From Anaerolineales bacterium (GTDB taxonomy: Bacteria > Chloroflexota > Anaerolineae > Anaerolineales > Villigracilaceae), in NCBI GenBank assembly GCA_023382595.1, contig JAHDWB010000005.1, positions 117,543-181,542 on the forward strand: a stretch of 64,000 nucleotides of DNA, given 5' to 3'. Of this stretch, positions 43,749-52,893 are shown piece after piece. Each line of letters opens with the position of its first letter. Position 1 is the stretch's first letter. Made by a program: the position numbers and the translations under genes. The notes under the pieces were generated by a model. It saw nothing but the letters and a program-made list of their open reading frames with translations, ran no database searches and was not told where the DNA came from.

Positions 43749-44642
43749 TTATTTTGTTTCGCCGTTCAGTTGCCTTAGTTTGATGAACAATTCGCGCCAT
43801 TGGATCTTTGACACGCCGAGTTTTTGGCGGATCTTGTCGGTTTCGATGCCCGCCTGATAATCGCGCAGGGCGCACGTCCAGCGGCACATATCGAAGGAGA
43901 GATGCTTGGTCAAGCCGGCTTCTTCGCCGATGTCCTCAAGCAGATATTCCAGCCGGCGCGGCGACCATGGGAAGACCTGGTCGGTGGGTTGGTATTGCGA
44001 CAGGTATTCTTCGTAGGCGGCAACCCAGTCCTGCTCAAGTTCTATTTTGCGTTCCTTGTAGCGGTTGGCGGGGCTGGCGTAGCGGACAAAGAGGTATGGT
44101 CCATTTTTGGCATCGAGGTCGATGTGGTTGAGGTGGATGCCGAGACATTCGCTTTTTTTGATGGCGGTGCTGAGCAGGAGGGCGGCTAATGTGTACGGAC
44201 GCGCATCGGGTTTCTTTTCGCGGCGATGGCGGTCGGCGGCGAGCAGGACGGCTTGATATTCATCCTCCGTCAGCACCTGCGGCAGGGGACTGATGGCGGA
44301 GCGCTGCACGACCTTTTCGGCGGGATCAATCGCCAGCACACCGTATTGGTGCAGCCAGCGGAAGAACGACTTGACCGAGGTGATGCGGCGGGAGAGGGTC
44401 TTGGGGCTGCAAGGGACGCCGCGCCCCTTTTCCATCCATTCGAAGAAGCGGTTGAGATCGTCTGTTGTGACTGCGCCGATGCTCTTGTCTGGCGGTATGA
44501 ATTGGTTGAGCAGGCGCACGTCGGAAAGGAAGGCTTTGATGGTGTTGGGTGAGCGTCCCTGATCCGCCATGTACATTTCCCAGCCGTTGATGGCGGCGGG
44601 GAGCATGGTTTTTGTATTGAGGTGTGCAGATGTATTTGCCAT
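43749..44642 (-). CDS. Tyrosine-recombinase homologue lacking catalytic residues
   Basis: The 297-residue protein has the SAM-like core-binding domain (about 14-105, GRSPNTIKAFLSDVRLLNQF) and a recombinase catalytic fold (about 120-292, LLSTAIKKSECLGIHLNHID). The active site is largely replaced: first Arg is K162, the HxxR histidine is D251 with only R254 kept, the next histidine is W255, LGH has become LGV (V277), and the tyrosine position is F286. It should not cut DNA and may be a DNA-binding protein. No att-like repeats flank it. GGATATCCT precedes the ATG. Confidence 0.75.
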   Translation of the reverse strand: MANTSAHLNTKTMLPAAINGWEMYMADQGRSPNTIKAFLSDVRLLNQFIPPDKSIGAVTTDDLNRFFEWMEKGRGVPCSPKTLSRRITSVKSFFRWLHQYGVLAIDPAEKVVQRSAISPLPQVLTEDEYQAVLLAADRHRREKKPDARPYTLAALLLSTAIKKSECLGIHLNHIDLDAKNGPYLFVRYASPANRYKERKIELEQDWVAAYEEYLSQYQPTDQVFPWSPRRLEYLLEDIGEEAGLTKHLSFDMCRWTCALRDYQAGIETDKIRQKLGVSKIQWRELFIKLRQLNGETK

Positions 44643-44713
44643 AGGATATCCTTACGCGATGGCGTATAGTCTTTTCGTATAGTTTAATGAAAATGGCGGG
44701 GGTTGTCAACCGG

Positions 44714-46210
44714 TTAATGGGTCAGATCTTCCGGTTGGAAGCACGCTTTATAGTCCGCGCCGAGGATGACGCGGTACTGGGCAGCGCTGTTCGCGTCTGG
44801 CAGGGAGATCACGTTCGCTGAATACAAACCGAGGACATTGATAATCGCCTGTCTTTGAGAAGGATCTTGCCCAAGTGTAAAGTCCACGATTACAGAATTC
44901 GCGTAGTCACGCGTGTCGGCGACCCCGGTGACCGTCTGATAGCCGGCATAATTTAGGCGGGAGGCGGCGAGAGTTTCGAGTGTATCGAACCGTGCGCCGT
45001 TTTGTACTTCCACGATGATGTTTTCGCGCACCGCCGCGTACGTGGACAAAGTAGTGGCTTCGATCAACATTTGCTGCAACTGCGCCTCCTGCGGCAGGAG
45101 AACGGATGCGCCGCCAGGCGTCGTCCATCCCTGTACGTAGGGCGGGCGGATGTAGTAACTGCGGATGTTGGCATTTGTGAAGTTCAGCGCGTAGGGAGCC
45201 ATGCGGATCATGTCACCCAAGCCTAAATCTGTCAGCACGGTGCTGGATAGATCGTCGTAGAGTTGGGGGATCTTGCTGAACGTATCTGTCTTCAGAGCCT
45301 TCTGGAACAGCATGCGGATGACTTCCTGCTGGCGTCGTCCGCGGTCAAAATCGTTGGATTTGGAACGGGATCTTGCATACCATAGGGCGAGGTCGCCATC
45401 CATGAACACTTCGCCGGGACCGACGGTGTACAACCACCAGTTGTTCTCGTTATTGGGGTCCAGGGACGGGTTTTTCAGGCGCCAGTCGGTGTAGGAACAG
45501 GAAACAGGGACTTCGATCCCGCCAAGGGTATCCACGATGCGGCGAAAGCCGTCAAATTCGACCATGGCAGTATGGTCAATGCGGATGCCGAGGTTGTGGG
45601 CGATGGTATCTTTCAATAGCCCTGCGCCGCCGCCGGGGTAGCCGCCGGATTCTCCGCTTTGGTAGGCGGTGTTGATGCGCTGCATTCCCACGGTTGGGAT
45701 GTAGATCCACAAATCGCGCGGAATGGAGATCAAGGAGACTTGTCCCTCCCTGTGCCAGACGATGGCGATCAATAGGGTGTCTGTGCGGTGGGATGTGCCC
45801 GTCGGTCGTCTATCCGAGCCGATGAGCAGGAAATTGATGGTCTCGGTGTCGGTCAGCGGAGGCAGGGCGGTTGGGTTGACCGCGCCATCGGGCGGGGGAG
45901 CGGCTTGAGTGGGGAAAAGTTGGTCGAAGGCAGTGGTCGCTGTCGGTTCGGTATGAGGCGTTGCAGTTGGGGATGGAGTCTCGCTGGGGTAAATCAACTG
46001 CGGAGCGGCGTTCACGTCAAAGGCGTATAGAGGCGGTTGGGTTGGCGTAAATAGGGATGGTTGAAACGGCGTTGGTGTGGAGGTTGAATCCGGCGCGGAT
46101 GTAATGAGCACGAACGGCAAAACCACCTGTTCGGGGGCGGGTGTTGCGCTGCAGGCGGAGATAAGAATCGCAAGAAAGGCGGTCAGCGTGGAACGGATGT
46201 GGGTTCGCAT
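44714..46210 (-). CDS. LytR-CpsA-Psr (LCP) family cell-wall polymer ligase, lipoprotein-like
   Basis: The 498-residue protein has an N-terminal signal with lipobox-like ISAC, a Thr/Pro-rich linker to about residue 120, and an LCP domain: NFLLIGSDRRPTG, RTDTLLIAIVWH, LISIPRDLWIYIP, and DYTHAM-like IDHTAMVEFDGFRRIVDTLG. LCP enzymes move undecaprenyl-linked glycopolymers to the cell wall or surface. A C-terminal LytR_C-like domain (about 395-490) follows. It starts 6 nt after the LysM gene and forms an operon with it and the kinase-like gene. Confidence 0.9.
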   Translation of the reverse strand: MRTHIRSTLTAFLAILISACSATPAPEQVVLPFVLITSAPDSTSTPTPFQPSLFTPTQPPLYAFDVNAAPQLIYPSETPSPTATPHTEPTATTAFDQLFPTQAAPPPDGAVNPTALPPLTDTETINFLLIGSDRRPTGTSHRTDTLLIAIVWHREGQVSLISIPRDLWIYIPTVGMQRINTAYQSGESGGYPGGGAGLLKDTIAHNLGIRIDHTAMVEFDGFRRIVDTLGGIEVPVSCSYTDWRLKNPSLDPNNENNWWLYTVGPGEVFMDGDLALWYARSRSKSNDFDRGRRQQEVIRMLFQKALKTDTFSKIPQLYDDLSSTVLTDLGLGDMIRMAPYALNFTNANIRSYYIRPPYVQGWTTPGGASVLLPQEAQLQQMLIEATTLSTYAAVRENIIVEVQNGARFDTLETLAASRLNYAGYQTVTGVADTRDYANSVIVDFTLGQDPSQRQAIINVLGLYSANVISLPDANSAAQYRVILGADYKACFQPEDLTH

Positions 46211-46216
46211 CAGTGA

Positions 46217-47008
46217 TTATGGAAATGCCGTCGGGCTTGGAGTGCTTGTCGGCACCGGCGTGGAGGTGGGAATCGCGGTTGGTGAAGGCGGTATGGATGT
46301 GTCGCTTGGAATGACAGTGGCTGTGAACGGCAGGGCGGTTTGCGTCAACGGTTCTGTGGGAATCGGCGTGACTGTTGAGCCGGGCAGTGGTGTTGGCACA
46401 GGCGTGCGCGTGGCGACGCTTGGAACCCATAGAGTTTCATTGATGTAAATAATATCGCTTGAGCGGCAGTTCACTGATTTTAACAGGCTGGCAGTTGTGT
46501 AGTGATTGACCGCGATCGAGTAGATCGTGTCGCCGGGTCTGACCACATACGACCTGACCCATCCCACCGCGCCCGGACTGCAAACGATGGGCGTGCTGGT
46601 GAGCGCCGGCGGTACATAAAACACCGTGCCGGGCAGCAGGTTATCGCTCAAGAGACAATTGGCGCTTCGCAATACTTCCTTGCTGATGCGGTAACGCGCG
46701 GCAAAACTGTCCAGCGTGTCACCGGCGCGGACAGTGATCGACCTCCATCCGCCTGGAGGCTGGCAGGACCCCGCCGGGATCATGGTCGTTGTTGGCGTTG
46801 GGATGTCGAACACTGCTTCCGATGTGAATGTCGGCGGGAAGGTGGAGGTGGCGGTGACAGGAATGGGCGATGGAAATAAATTCGCAGTGGGAGCCAGTGT
46901 CGCTTCCGGTACGAATTCAACCAGCGAAATGGACAACGCCCCCAACATCAAGCCGACTGAAACAACCGCCACGATCAGCGCGTTGCCAAAATCGCGCATT
47001 CCACGCAT
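46217..47008 (-). CDS. Membrane-anchored protein with two LysM domains
   Basis: The 263-residue protein has an N-terminal membrane helix (about 9-30), a Pro/Thr-rich spacer, LysM 1 (about 90-133, VRAGDTLDSFAARYRISKEV), LysM 2 (about 150-196, VRPGDTIYSIAVNHYTTASL) and a Pro/Thr/Ser-rich tail of about 65 residues. LysM modules bind N-acetylglucosamine-containing polymers. Its start overlaps the kinase-like gene stop (TGATG). Confidence 0.9.
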   Translation of the reverse strand: MRGMRDFGNALIVAVVSVGLMLGALSISLVEFVPEATLAPTANLFPSPIPVTATSTFPPTFTSEAVFDIPTPTTTMIPAGSCQPPGGWRSITVRAGDTLDSFAARYRISKEVLRSANCLLSDNLLPGTVFYVPPALTSTPIVCSPGAVGWVRSYVVRPGDTIYSIAVNHYTTASLLKSVNCRSSDIIYINETLWVPSVATRTPVPTPLPGSTVTPIPTEPLTQTALPFTATVIPSDTSIPPSPTAIPTSTPVPTSTPSPTAFP

Positions 47009-49347
47009 CAGCTGCTTCCTTTTTTCGCCTGTTTTTCAGTCGCCGCTTCCCCGGCAATCGGCAGCAACACGCTAAAGGTTGCGCCGACACCCGGCTCGCT
47101 CTCCACCCAGATCCGTCCGTGCTGCGCCTCTGTCAGGGTCTTCGCAATGGATAGACCCACGCCGGTGTCACCGACTCCCTGAATGAGGACATTGTCTGCG
47201 CGGTACAAGCGGCTGAATACACGGGACAGATCTTGCGGAGCGATTCCGCCGCCGCTGTCCGAAACCTGGATCAGGATGTAATCCAGCCCATCTTCGCCTC
47301 TCGTCTGGACCTTGAGCCTGATCGTCCCTTCGAACGGAGACGCCGCCCCGGCATTTTGCAGCAAATGGATCAGGATCTGCTGCATTGCTTCGCGGTCCGC
47401 TTGAATGGGCGCAAGCGTCTTGGGAAGTTCCAGATGAATGGAGATATTCTTCTCGCGCACCTGTGTACTGGTGTACGAAACCGCATTGTCAATGATCGAG
47501 TTCAGGTCCACAGACTCGGGTTTGAGTTCGTTCAACTCCGCTTCAAGCGTTGTGATCTGGATCATGTCATCCGTCAAACTACGGATGCGCTCCGTGGATG
47601 CTTTGATGCGCTCCACGAACTTCCGCTGCAACGCGCCGAGTATTCCCACCGATTCGCCCAGCAGCAAGTCTGTGTACCCGACGATGGAGGAGAGCGGTTG
47701 GCGTAATTCCTGCGAAATGGATGCGATCACCTCCGCCTGTTCCGAACTGCGCGTGGCGATCTGCCCCTTCTCCAGTTCCACCACCCGCGAGTTGGATTCC
47801 GCGAGCTGGTTTTGCAGACGCGCAAGCTCTTTCAAAGACGCCTTCAACTCATCTTCCAACTGACCGGAGGATGCGGGCAGGTTCTTCCCGGTGCGGATCT
47901 CGGCGTTCTCTATTTGCAGTTGCTCGATGATGCGCTGGGATTCTTCCTGAGCCGCCATCAGCGATGCGAGGTCCATCGAATTACTTTTCTCGAGGTCAGT
48001 CCGTGCCGCTTCCAATTGCTGAGTCAGCTCTTGAATGCGCCGCTCCATGTCGGTTACATGGGCACGCGCCTGATCGCTTTGGGCTTCGAGATCATTGATC
48101 TTTTGATTGCGTTTGATGATCGGTACGAGCGATGCCGCAATATTCGAAAGGAATGCCTGGTCTTCAGCGGTCCAGGTGCGGTCGGAGTAGGGTGAGAGAA
48201 GAAGTAAACCGCCCAGCGATTCTTTGTCCGGCGTAAGGATGGGCACGCTTAACAGGTGACCGGGGTTCCCCAAGCCGAGTATCTCGCCCAAGCCTTTGAT
48301 GTCCGCCGAAGTACTGCTCGCCGGCATGCGCAGCGGACGTCCGCGCTGGAGGGAAGTTGCGAGCATGGGGATCGTGCTCTTGTTGAGTGATCCGCCCTCC
48401 AAATTGTCCTCGCGGATCAGATCATAGCCTCCGGCGATGACCATTTGATTATTGTTGTCTGTCAAATAGATCATGAAGCACAGATCGGCAAGCATGGTCT
48501 GCGCGATGGCGCGGGTGACCGACTGGCTGATCTTGGTTGGTTTCGTTTCTGCCGCCAGCGCCAGCATGGCGTGGAAGGTCTTGGGGTCTGTGCTGTATCG
48601 GCGGCGCTCCGGAAACCCCGTATCCTGTTTCAAAGATGCAGGACGCGGAGGAGCCATGCTGACAGTGGTCGTCGGTATGCCGAATCTCTGCGGCAATGTC
48701 AATAAGATGGGGTATGCCGCCATGTAGGCAAGCCGTACGATTCCCGAGTAATTCCCCTCGGTGCGGAAGAGCAAATGTGTGCTATGACCGAGAAAACCAA
48801 GCGCAAGCAGGGCGATGCCATACCACATACCGTCGGGGCGGCGAATGAACAGGATGGTGATGCCAGCCAGGGTCAAGACAAGCGATGCGACCTGCCAAAA
48901 CCAGTCATCCGCGGTTTGGTTGTAACTCGTGAAGGGGATCTGCTGCTGCCATGTTACAAGGCTTAATCCCAGTGCAATGAGAATGAACAGGCTGGCGATG
49001 GTGGCAATGGCATCTGCCGCGCGATTCGGCTCCGGAAAGGCATACAGCCAGGTGATCCAGATAATGCCGAACATGAGGAAGGCGCGGTCCAACGGTGGCA
49101 GGACGGTCTTCGGATCGATGATCTGCTGCCAGCCCAGTCCGCTGAAAATGAACATAACGATCTGTGCGGTGAGCAGGATTCCGAGCCCGGTCAACGCGCG
49201 CCGCGCTTGCGGGAATTCGCTTACCCGCCAGTGATTAAATGCCGATTGCAGTGCGCTGGCGACAGTAAAGACCAGCACAACATAATAGATCAAGTCCCCC
49301 GGCGGCACGGTCAATTGTGTGAGAATTAAATTGGTGAATGCGCTCAT
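47008..49347 (-). CDS. Seven-helix GAF histidine-kinase homologue without the phosphoacceptor histidine
   Basis: The 779-residue protein has seven or eight N-terminal membrane helices (about 15-230), a GAF domain (about 255-405), a coiled coil (about 410-535), a HisKA-like dimerisation region and an ATPase domain (about 640-770). N-box HLLQNAG, G1 SDSGGGI and G2 GDTGVGLSIAK are well kept. The H-box reads SISQELRQPLSS: Q546 (codon CAG, complement of 47710-47712) replaces histidine. It may be a scaffold or sensor partner of a true kinase. Downstream LysM and LCP genes suggest a cell-envelope role. Confidence 0.85.
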   Translation of the reverse strand: MSAFTNLILTQLTVPPGDLIYYVVLVFTVASALQSAFNHWRVSEFPQARRALTGLGILLTAQIVMFIFSGLGWQQIIDPKTVLPPLDRAFLMFGIIWITWLYAFPEPNRAADAIATIASLFILIALGLSLVTWQQQIPFTSYNQTADDWFWQVASLVLTLAGITILFIRRPDGMWYGIALLALGFLGHSTHLLFRTEGNYSGIVRLAYMAAYPILLTLPQRFGIPTTTVSMAPPRPASLKQDTGFPERRRYSTDPKTFHAMLALAAETKPTKISQSVTRAIAQTMLADLCFMIYLTDNNNQMVIAGGYDLIREDNLEGGSLNKSTIPMLATSLQRGRPLRMPASSTSADIKGLGEILGLGNPGHLLSVPILTPDKESLGGLLLLSPYSDRTWTAEDQAFLSNIAASLVPIIKRNQKINDLEAQSDQARAHVTDMERRIQELTQQLEAARTDLEKSNSMDLASLMAAQEESQRIIEQLQIENAEIRTGKNLPASSGQLEDELKASLKELARLQNQLAESNSRVVELEKGQIATRSSEQAEVIASISQELRQPLSSIVGYTDLLLGESVGILGALQRKFVERIKASTERIRSLTDDMIQITTLEAELNELKPESVDLNSIIDNAVSYTSTQVREKNISIHLELPKTLAPIQADREAMQQILIHLLQNAGAASPFEGTIRLKVQTRGEDGLDYILIQVSDSGGGIAPQDLSRVFSRLYRADNVLIQGVGDTGVGLSIAKTLTEAQHGRIWVESEPGVGATFSVLLPIAGEAATEKQAKKGSS

Positions 49348-49394
49348 TCAGCGATGATTATACTGCCAGTTGATAAAAAAAGCTGTGCGTAACG

Positions 49395-49400
49395 TATAAT
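49395..49400 (+). promoter_or_regulatory. -10 box very close to the TPR gene start
   Basis: TATAAT ends 10 nt before the ATG at 49411. TTGATA at 49370-49375 could be the -35 with a long 19-bp spacer. Transcription would begin within a few bases of the ATG, giving an almost leaderless mRNA; no Shine-Dalgarno sequence is visible. Confidence 0.5.
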
Positions 49401-49410
49401 TATCGTTGCG

Positions 49411-50805
49411 ATGTTCAACCAGAAATGGCTTCGTCCTCTTGTCCTTATGGCTCTGATAGCTGCCATGATTTTGCCCACACCGATCAGCGGATATTCCGCT
49501 TTGCGCCGCGCTGAGGCGGATCAGCGGGCAGGTCACCATGCAAGCGCATCGCAAAACTTTCAGGATGCTGCGCGCCTGCTTTTCTGGCGCGCAGATTTGT
49601 GGGAAAGGGCGGGGCTTGCCGCGTTTTCTGCGGATGATTTTCCCGGCGCGGTCATGCTCTTGAACCGCGCTCCCGAACTTTCGGAGGAAGGTTGGAGCGT
49701 GCTGGGATATTCTCATTTCCGCATGGACGATCTTCCGTCCGCGCTTCTCGCTTTTCAACGCGGATTACAGGTTTACGATTCGCCCTACATGTATTCAGGG
49801 CTTGCGTATATCCATCGCCAGCAAAAAGACTGGAATGCCGAACGTCTGGCGCTTGAAAACCAGATCCGCTTGGGAACGGATGATGCCTTTGCCTATTATC
49901 GACTTGGACTCCTTCTTTGTATATTCGATCCGCAGCGGGCATACGACAAATTGACAATCGCCTCCTCTCTTAATCCCGAACTTGATCCGGCTGTGCAGAC
50001 AATGCGCTCCGCCTTGAATCTGTCCTATACCCAGGCGGATAAATCCGCGCAGATGATCGCGCTGGGGCGCGCGCTCGGTCTCGTGCAGGAGTGGGAACTG
50101 GCGCTCGCGGCGTTCGGGCGGGCGATTGCGTCGGATGCGGAAAATGCCGAGGCGTGGGCATGGCTTGGAGAGGCGAAACAGCAACTCGGTCAGGATGGAC
50201 GCGTGGAGCTCGATCGCGCGCTTTCGCTGGATCGTACGTCCGTCGTCGTGCGCGGACTCCGTGCCTTGTATTGGGAGCGTCAGGAACGATATGCGCAGAT
50301 GCTTGCCGAGTACCTGCTTGCCGCGGAGTATGAGCCGGACAATCCTGCCTGGCGGGCGGGGGTTGGTGATGCGTATGCAAAGCGCGGTGATCTGAACGCT
50401 GCGTTGACCGCCTTTCAGCGGGCGGCGGAGCTTGCTCCCACCGACGCGACCTACCGGCGCTTGCTGGCGGTATTTTGTGCTGAGAATAATATATATGTGG
50501 AGGAGATTGGTCTGCCTGCTGCGCTGGAAGCTGTGCGGCTTGCGCCGGAAAGCGCGGAAATGCTGGATGCGCTTGGAATGGCGTACTTTTCCAGCGGGCG
50601 GTTTGCAAATGCGGAGCAATCTTTTTTGAAGGCGCTTGAGATCGACCCTGTTTATTACCCCGCGCATATTCATATTGCCATGAATTATCTCGCACAGGGG
50701 AACCGGGTTGCGGCAGTGAATTCATTGACGTTTGTCCGCGATGCACGCGCATCCGGCGAGTATGGGGAGTTGGCGGTTAAGTTGTTGGTACAGTATTTCC
50801 CATGA
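49411..50805 (+). CDS. TPR-repeat protein with N-terminal membrane helix
   Basis: The 464-residue protein has an N-terminal hydrophobic segment (about 7-22, LVLMALIAAMILPTPISG) and then TPR helix pairs almost to the end, for instance WELALAAFGRAIASDAENAEA, DLNAALTAFQRAAELAPTDA and FANAEQSFLKALEIDPVYYP shortened here as motifs. It should be a scaffold on the outer face of the membrane. It diverges from the kinase-like gene with a 63-base gap. Confidence 0.85.
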   Translation: MFNQKWLRPLVLMALIAAMILPTPISGYSALRRAEADQRAGHHASASQNFQDAARLLFWRADLWERAGLAAFSADDFPGAVMLLNRAPELSEEGWSVLGYSHFRMDDLPSALLAFQRGLQVYDSPYMYSGLAYIHRQQKDWNAERLALENQIRLGTDDAFAYYRLGLLLCIFDPQRAYDKLTIASSLNPELDPAVQTMRSALNLSYTQADKSAQMIALGRALGLVQEWELALAAFGRAIASDAENAEAWAWLGEAKQQLGQDGRVELDRALSLDRTSVVVRGLRALYWERQERYAQMLAEYLLAAEYEPDNPAWRAGVGDAYAKRGDLNAALTAFQRAAELAPTDATYRRLLAVFCAENNIYVEEIGLPAALEAVRLAPESAEMLDALGMAYFSSGRFANAEQSFLKALEIDPVYYPAHIHIAMNYLAQGNRVAAVNSLTFVRDARASGEYGELAVKLLVQYFP

Positions 50806-50827
50806 TGTGCGTGATAAAATCACACTC

Positions 50828-51487
50828 ATGAATCGGATAAAGATCTCCTTATTGTTTTTGCTTGTTTCATCCCTGTTCGGATGCGCCTATCTTCCGGACG
50901 CGAACGCGAACCCGGAGCCGGCAACGCCGTTGCCATCAGGCAGTGTGCTGTTCCAGGATGATTTCGCGAACCGCGGCTCGGGCTGGAATCGGATGCAGGT
51001 CGGCGAGGGCGTCATGGATTACGACGCGGGCGGATATCGCATCCTCGTCAACGCCAGCCAGACCAATTTCTGGGCGACGCCCGCCAGGGATTTTTCGGAC
51101 GTCCGCATCGAAGTGGATACAGGCAAACTGGCGGGTCCCGACGAGAACCGCATCGGCGTGATCTGCCGCTTCAACGGCAGTGATTATTATTTCTTCATGA
51201 TCACCAGCGATGGTTTCTACGGCACAGGCATCTACTTTGACGGGCAGGCGATCCTGCTCGGTCAGAACGAATTGCAGGCATCGGAAAACATCCATACGGG
51301 GCTTGCGGTCAATCACCTGCGCGCGGATTGCGTGGGCGACAGCATGACCTTTTATGTGAATGGTTTTCAGACCGCCAAGTTCCAGAATGATGCGCTGGCT
51401 TCGGGCGATGTCGGCATGTTGGCTGGCACGTTCGATACGCCCGGTGTGGACATCATCTTCGATAATTTTGTTGTAATGCAGCCATAA
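50828..51487 (+). CDS. Lipoprotein with a concanavalin-like (LamG/DUF1080-type) domain
   Basis: The 219-residue protein has a lipoprotein signal ending SSLFGC, a short Pro-rich linker, and a beta-sandwich that starts VLFQDDFANRGSGWNRM, continues RIGVICRFNGSDYYFFMI and ends DNFVVMQP. This layout is typical of sugar- or surface-binding lectin-like domains. The ATG at 50828 begins the signal peptide; a TGATAAAAT extended -10 box ends 7 nt before it, so the mRNA may be leaderless. Confidence 0.75.
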   Translation: MNRIKISLLFLLVSSLFGCAYLPDANANPEPATPLPSGSVLFQDDFANRGSGWNRMQVGEGVMDYDAGGYRILVNASQTNFWATPARDFSDVRIEVDTGKLAGPDENRIGVICRFNGSDYYFFMITSDGFYGTGIYFDGQAILLGQNELQASENIHTGLAVNHLRADCVGDSMTFYVNGFQTAKFQNDALASGDVGMLAGTFDTPGVDIIFDNFVVMQP

Positions 51488-51547
51488 CGTGGATTCAGGG
51501 AGTATGCTCTAGTAATACGCCAACAAGTTGGCTGATTCCAAACTCCA

Positions 51548-52816
51548 ATGAAAATCTTTCTCGATACCATCGGCTGTCGCCTCAACCAGGCGGAAATTGA
51601 ACACATGGCGCGCCAGTTCCGCGCCGCAGGGCATGAGATCGTCGCCTCTGCCGACCACGCCGAAATGGCGGTGGTCAATACCTGCGCGGTCACCACGCAG
51701 GCGGCATCCGATTCGCGCGGCAAGATCCGCACCATTGCCCGCGCAGGCGTGGAAGAGATCGTCGCCACAGGTTGCTGGACGAGCCTGCAACCCAAGGAAG
51801 CCGCCGCGCTGCCCAACGTCAAACACGTTGTCACCAACGACAAAAAAGATACCCTTGTTCCCCAGACATTAAATCTTCCCCCTGAAACTTTCGACCTCGA
51901 GCCGATCGACCGCACGCCCATCCCCGGTCTGCATCGCCGTACGCGCGCCTTCATCAAAGTGCAGGATGGTTGCGATAACAAATGCACTTTTTGCATCACC
52001 ACCGTCGCGCGCGGCGAAGGGCGTAGTCTTCCGCTGGCAGATGTCATCGCGGATATCAACTCTGCGCTCGCGGGCGATTCCAAAGAGATCGTGCTGACGG
52101 GCGTGCATCTCGGCTCATGGGGACAGGAGATGAATTTTCATTTGCGCGATCTGGTCAAAGCCATTTTGCGCGAAACGGATGTGCGTCGTTTGAGACTATC
52201 ATCCCTCGAACCATGGGATTTGGATGCCGACTTTTTCTCCCTATGGGAGGACAAACGCCTCATGCCTCACTTGCACCTGCCTCTGCAATCTGGCAGTGAC
52301 TCCACCCTGCGGCGGATGGCGCGCAAGACCACGCCCGCATCCTTCCGTGAGTTAGTGGATGCCGCCCGCAACGTGATGCCTGATGTCGCCATCACGACGG
52401 ATATCATCGCGGGCTTCCCCGGAGAGACGGAAGAAGAATTTGCCGAGACGCTGGATTTCGTGAAGGAGATGAAATTCACGGGCGGACATGTCTTTTCGTA
52501 TTCGCCACGCCCCGGCACAGGGGCGGCGAGGATGAAGGGGCAGGTCAAGCCGGAGTTAAGAAAGAAGCGTAATCGCATCCTGCAGGAGTCCATCGAAGAG
52601 TCGGCGAGGTCCTATCGTGAGAGATTCATCGGGCAGACCATGTCCGTGCTGTGGGAATCCACCACCGAATATGGCGAATATGGCTGGCGCATGGAAGGCT
52701 GGTCGGGGAATTATCTGCGCGTGAGCGCCGCGGCTCCCTCGCCGCGCTGGAACGAGGTGGACGAGGTGGAACTGCTCGAAGTGGATGGCGAGAAGGTAAA
52801 AGGCGTAATCCGATAG
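51548..52816 (+). CDS. mtaB: tRNA (N6-threonylcarbamoyladenosine-C2) methylthiotransferase
   Basis: The 422-residue radical-SAM enzyme has the N-terminal Fe-S cysteines in TIGCRLNQ, VNTCAVT and ATGCWTSL, and the radical-SAM CxxxCxxC in VQDGCDNKCTFCITT. A partly trimmed TRAM-like domain (about 360-422) ends the protein. The TIGCRLNQ and GCDNKCTFCI forms fit MtaB, which makes ms2t6A37 in tRNAs, rather than MiaB or RimO. Confidence 0.9.
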   Translation: MKIFLDTIGCRLNQAEIEHMARQFRAAGHEIVASADHAEMAVVNTCAVTTQAASDSRGKIRTIARAGVEEIVATGCWTSLQPKEAAALPNVKHVVTNDKKDTLVPQTLNLPPETFDLEPIDRTPIPGLHRRTRAFIKVQDGCDNKCTFCITTVARGEGRSLPLADVIADINSALAGDSKEIVLTGVHLGSWGQEMNFHLRDLVKAILRETDVRRLRLSSLEPWDLDADFFSLWEDKRLMPHLHLPLQSGSDSTLRRMARKTTPASFRELVDAARNVMPDVAITTDIIAGFPGETEEEFAETLDFVKEMKFTGGHVFSYSPRPGTGAARMKGQVKPELRKKRNRILQESIEESARSYRERFIGQTMSVLWESTTEYGEYGWRMEGWSGNYLRVSAAAPSPRWNEVDEVELLEVDGEKVKGVIR

Positions 52817-52852
52817 GTACGAATGTCACTACTTGAAATGGGGGAGAACTTG

Positions 52853-52858
52853 TATAAT
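52853..52858 (+). promoter_or_regulatory. -10 box for folD
   Basis: TATAAT lies 35 nt upstream of the folD ATG. TTGAAA at 52833-52838 is a possible -35 but the 14-bp spacing is short. An AAAAGGAGC ribosome site follows before the ATG at 52894. Confidence 0.5.
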
Positions 52859-52893
52859 TTTTGTGCGAAAATTAACATGAAAAGGAGCAAACT

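Noticed and set aside
43749..44642. Integrase of a mobile island
   Set aside because: Catalytic residues are lost, and no tRNA target, att-like repeats or other mobile genes are nearby.
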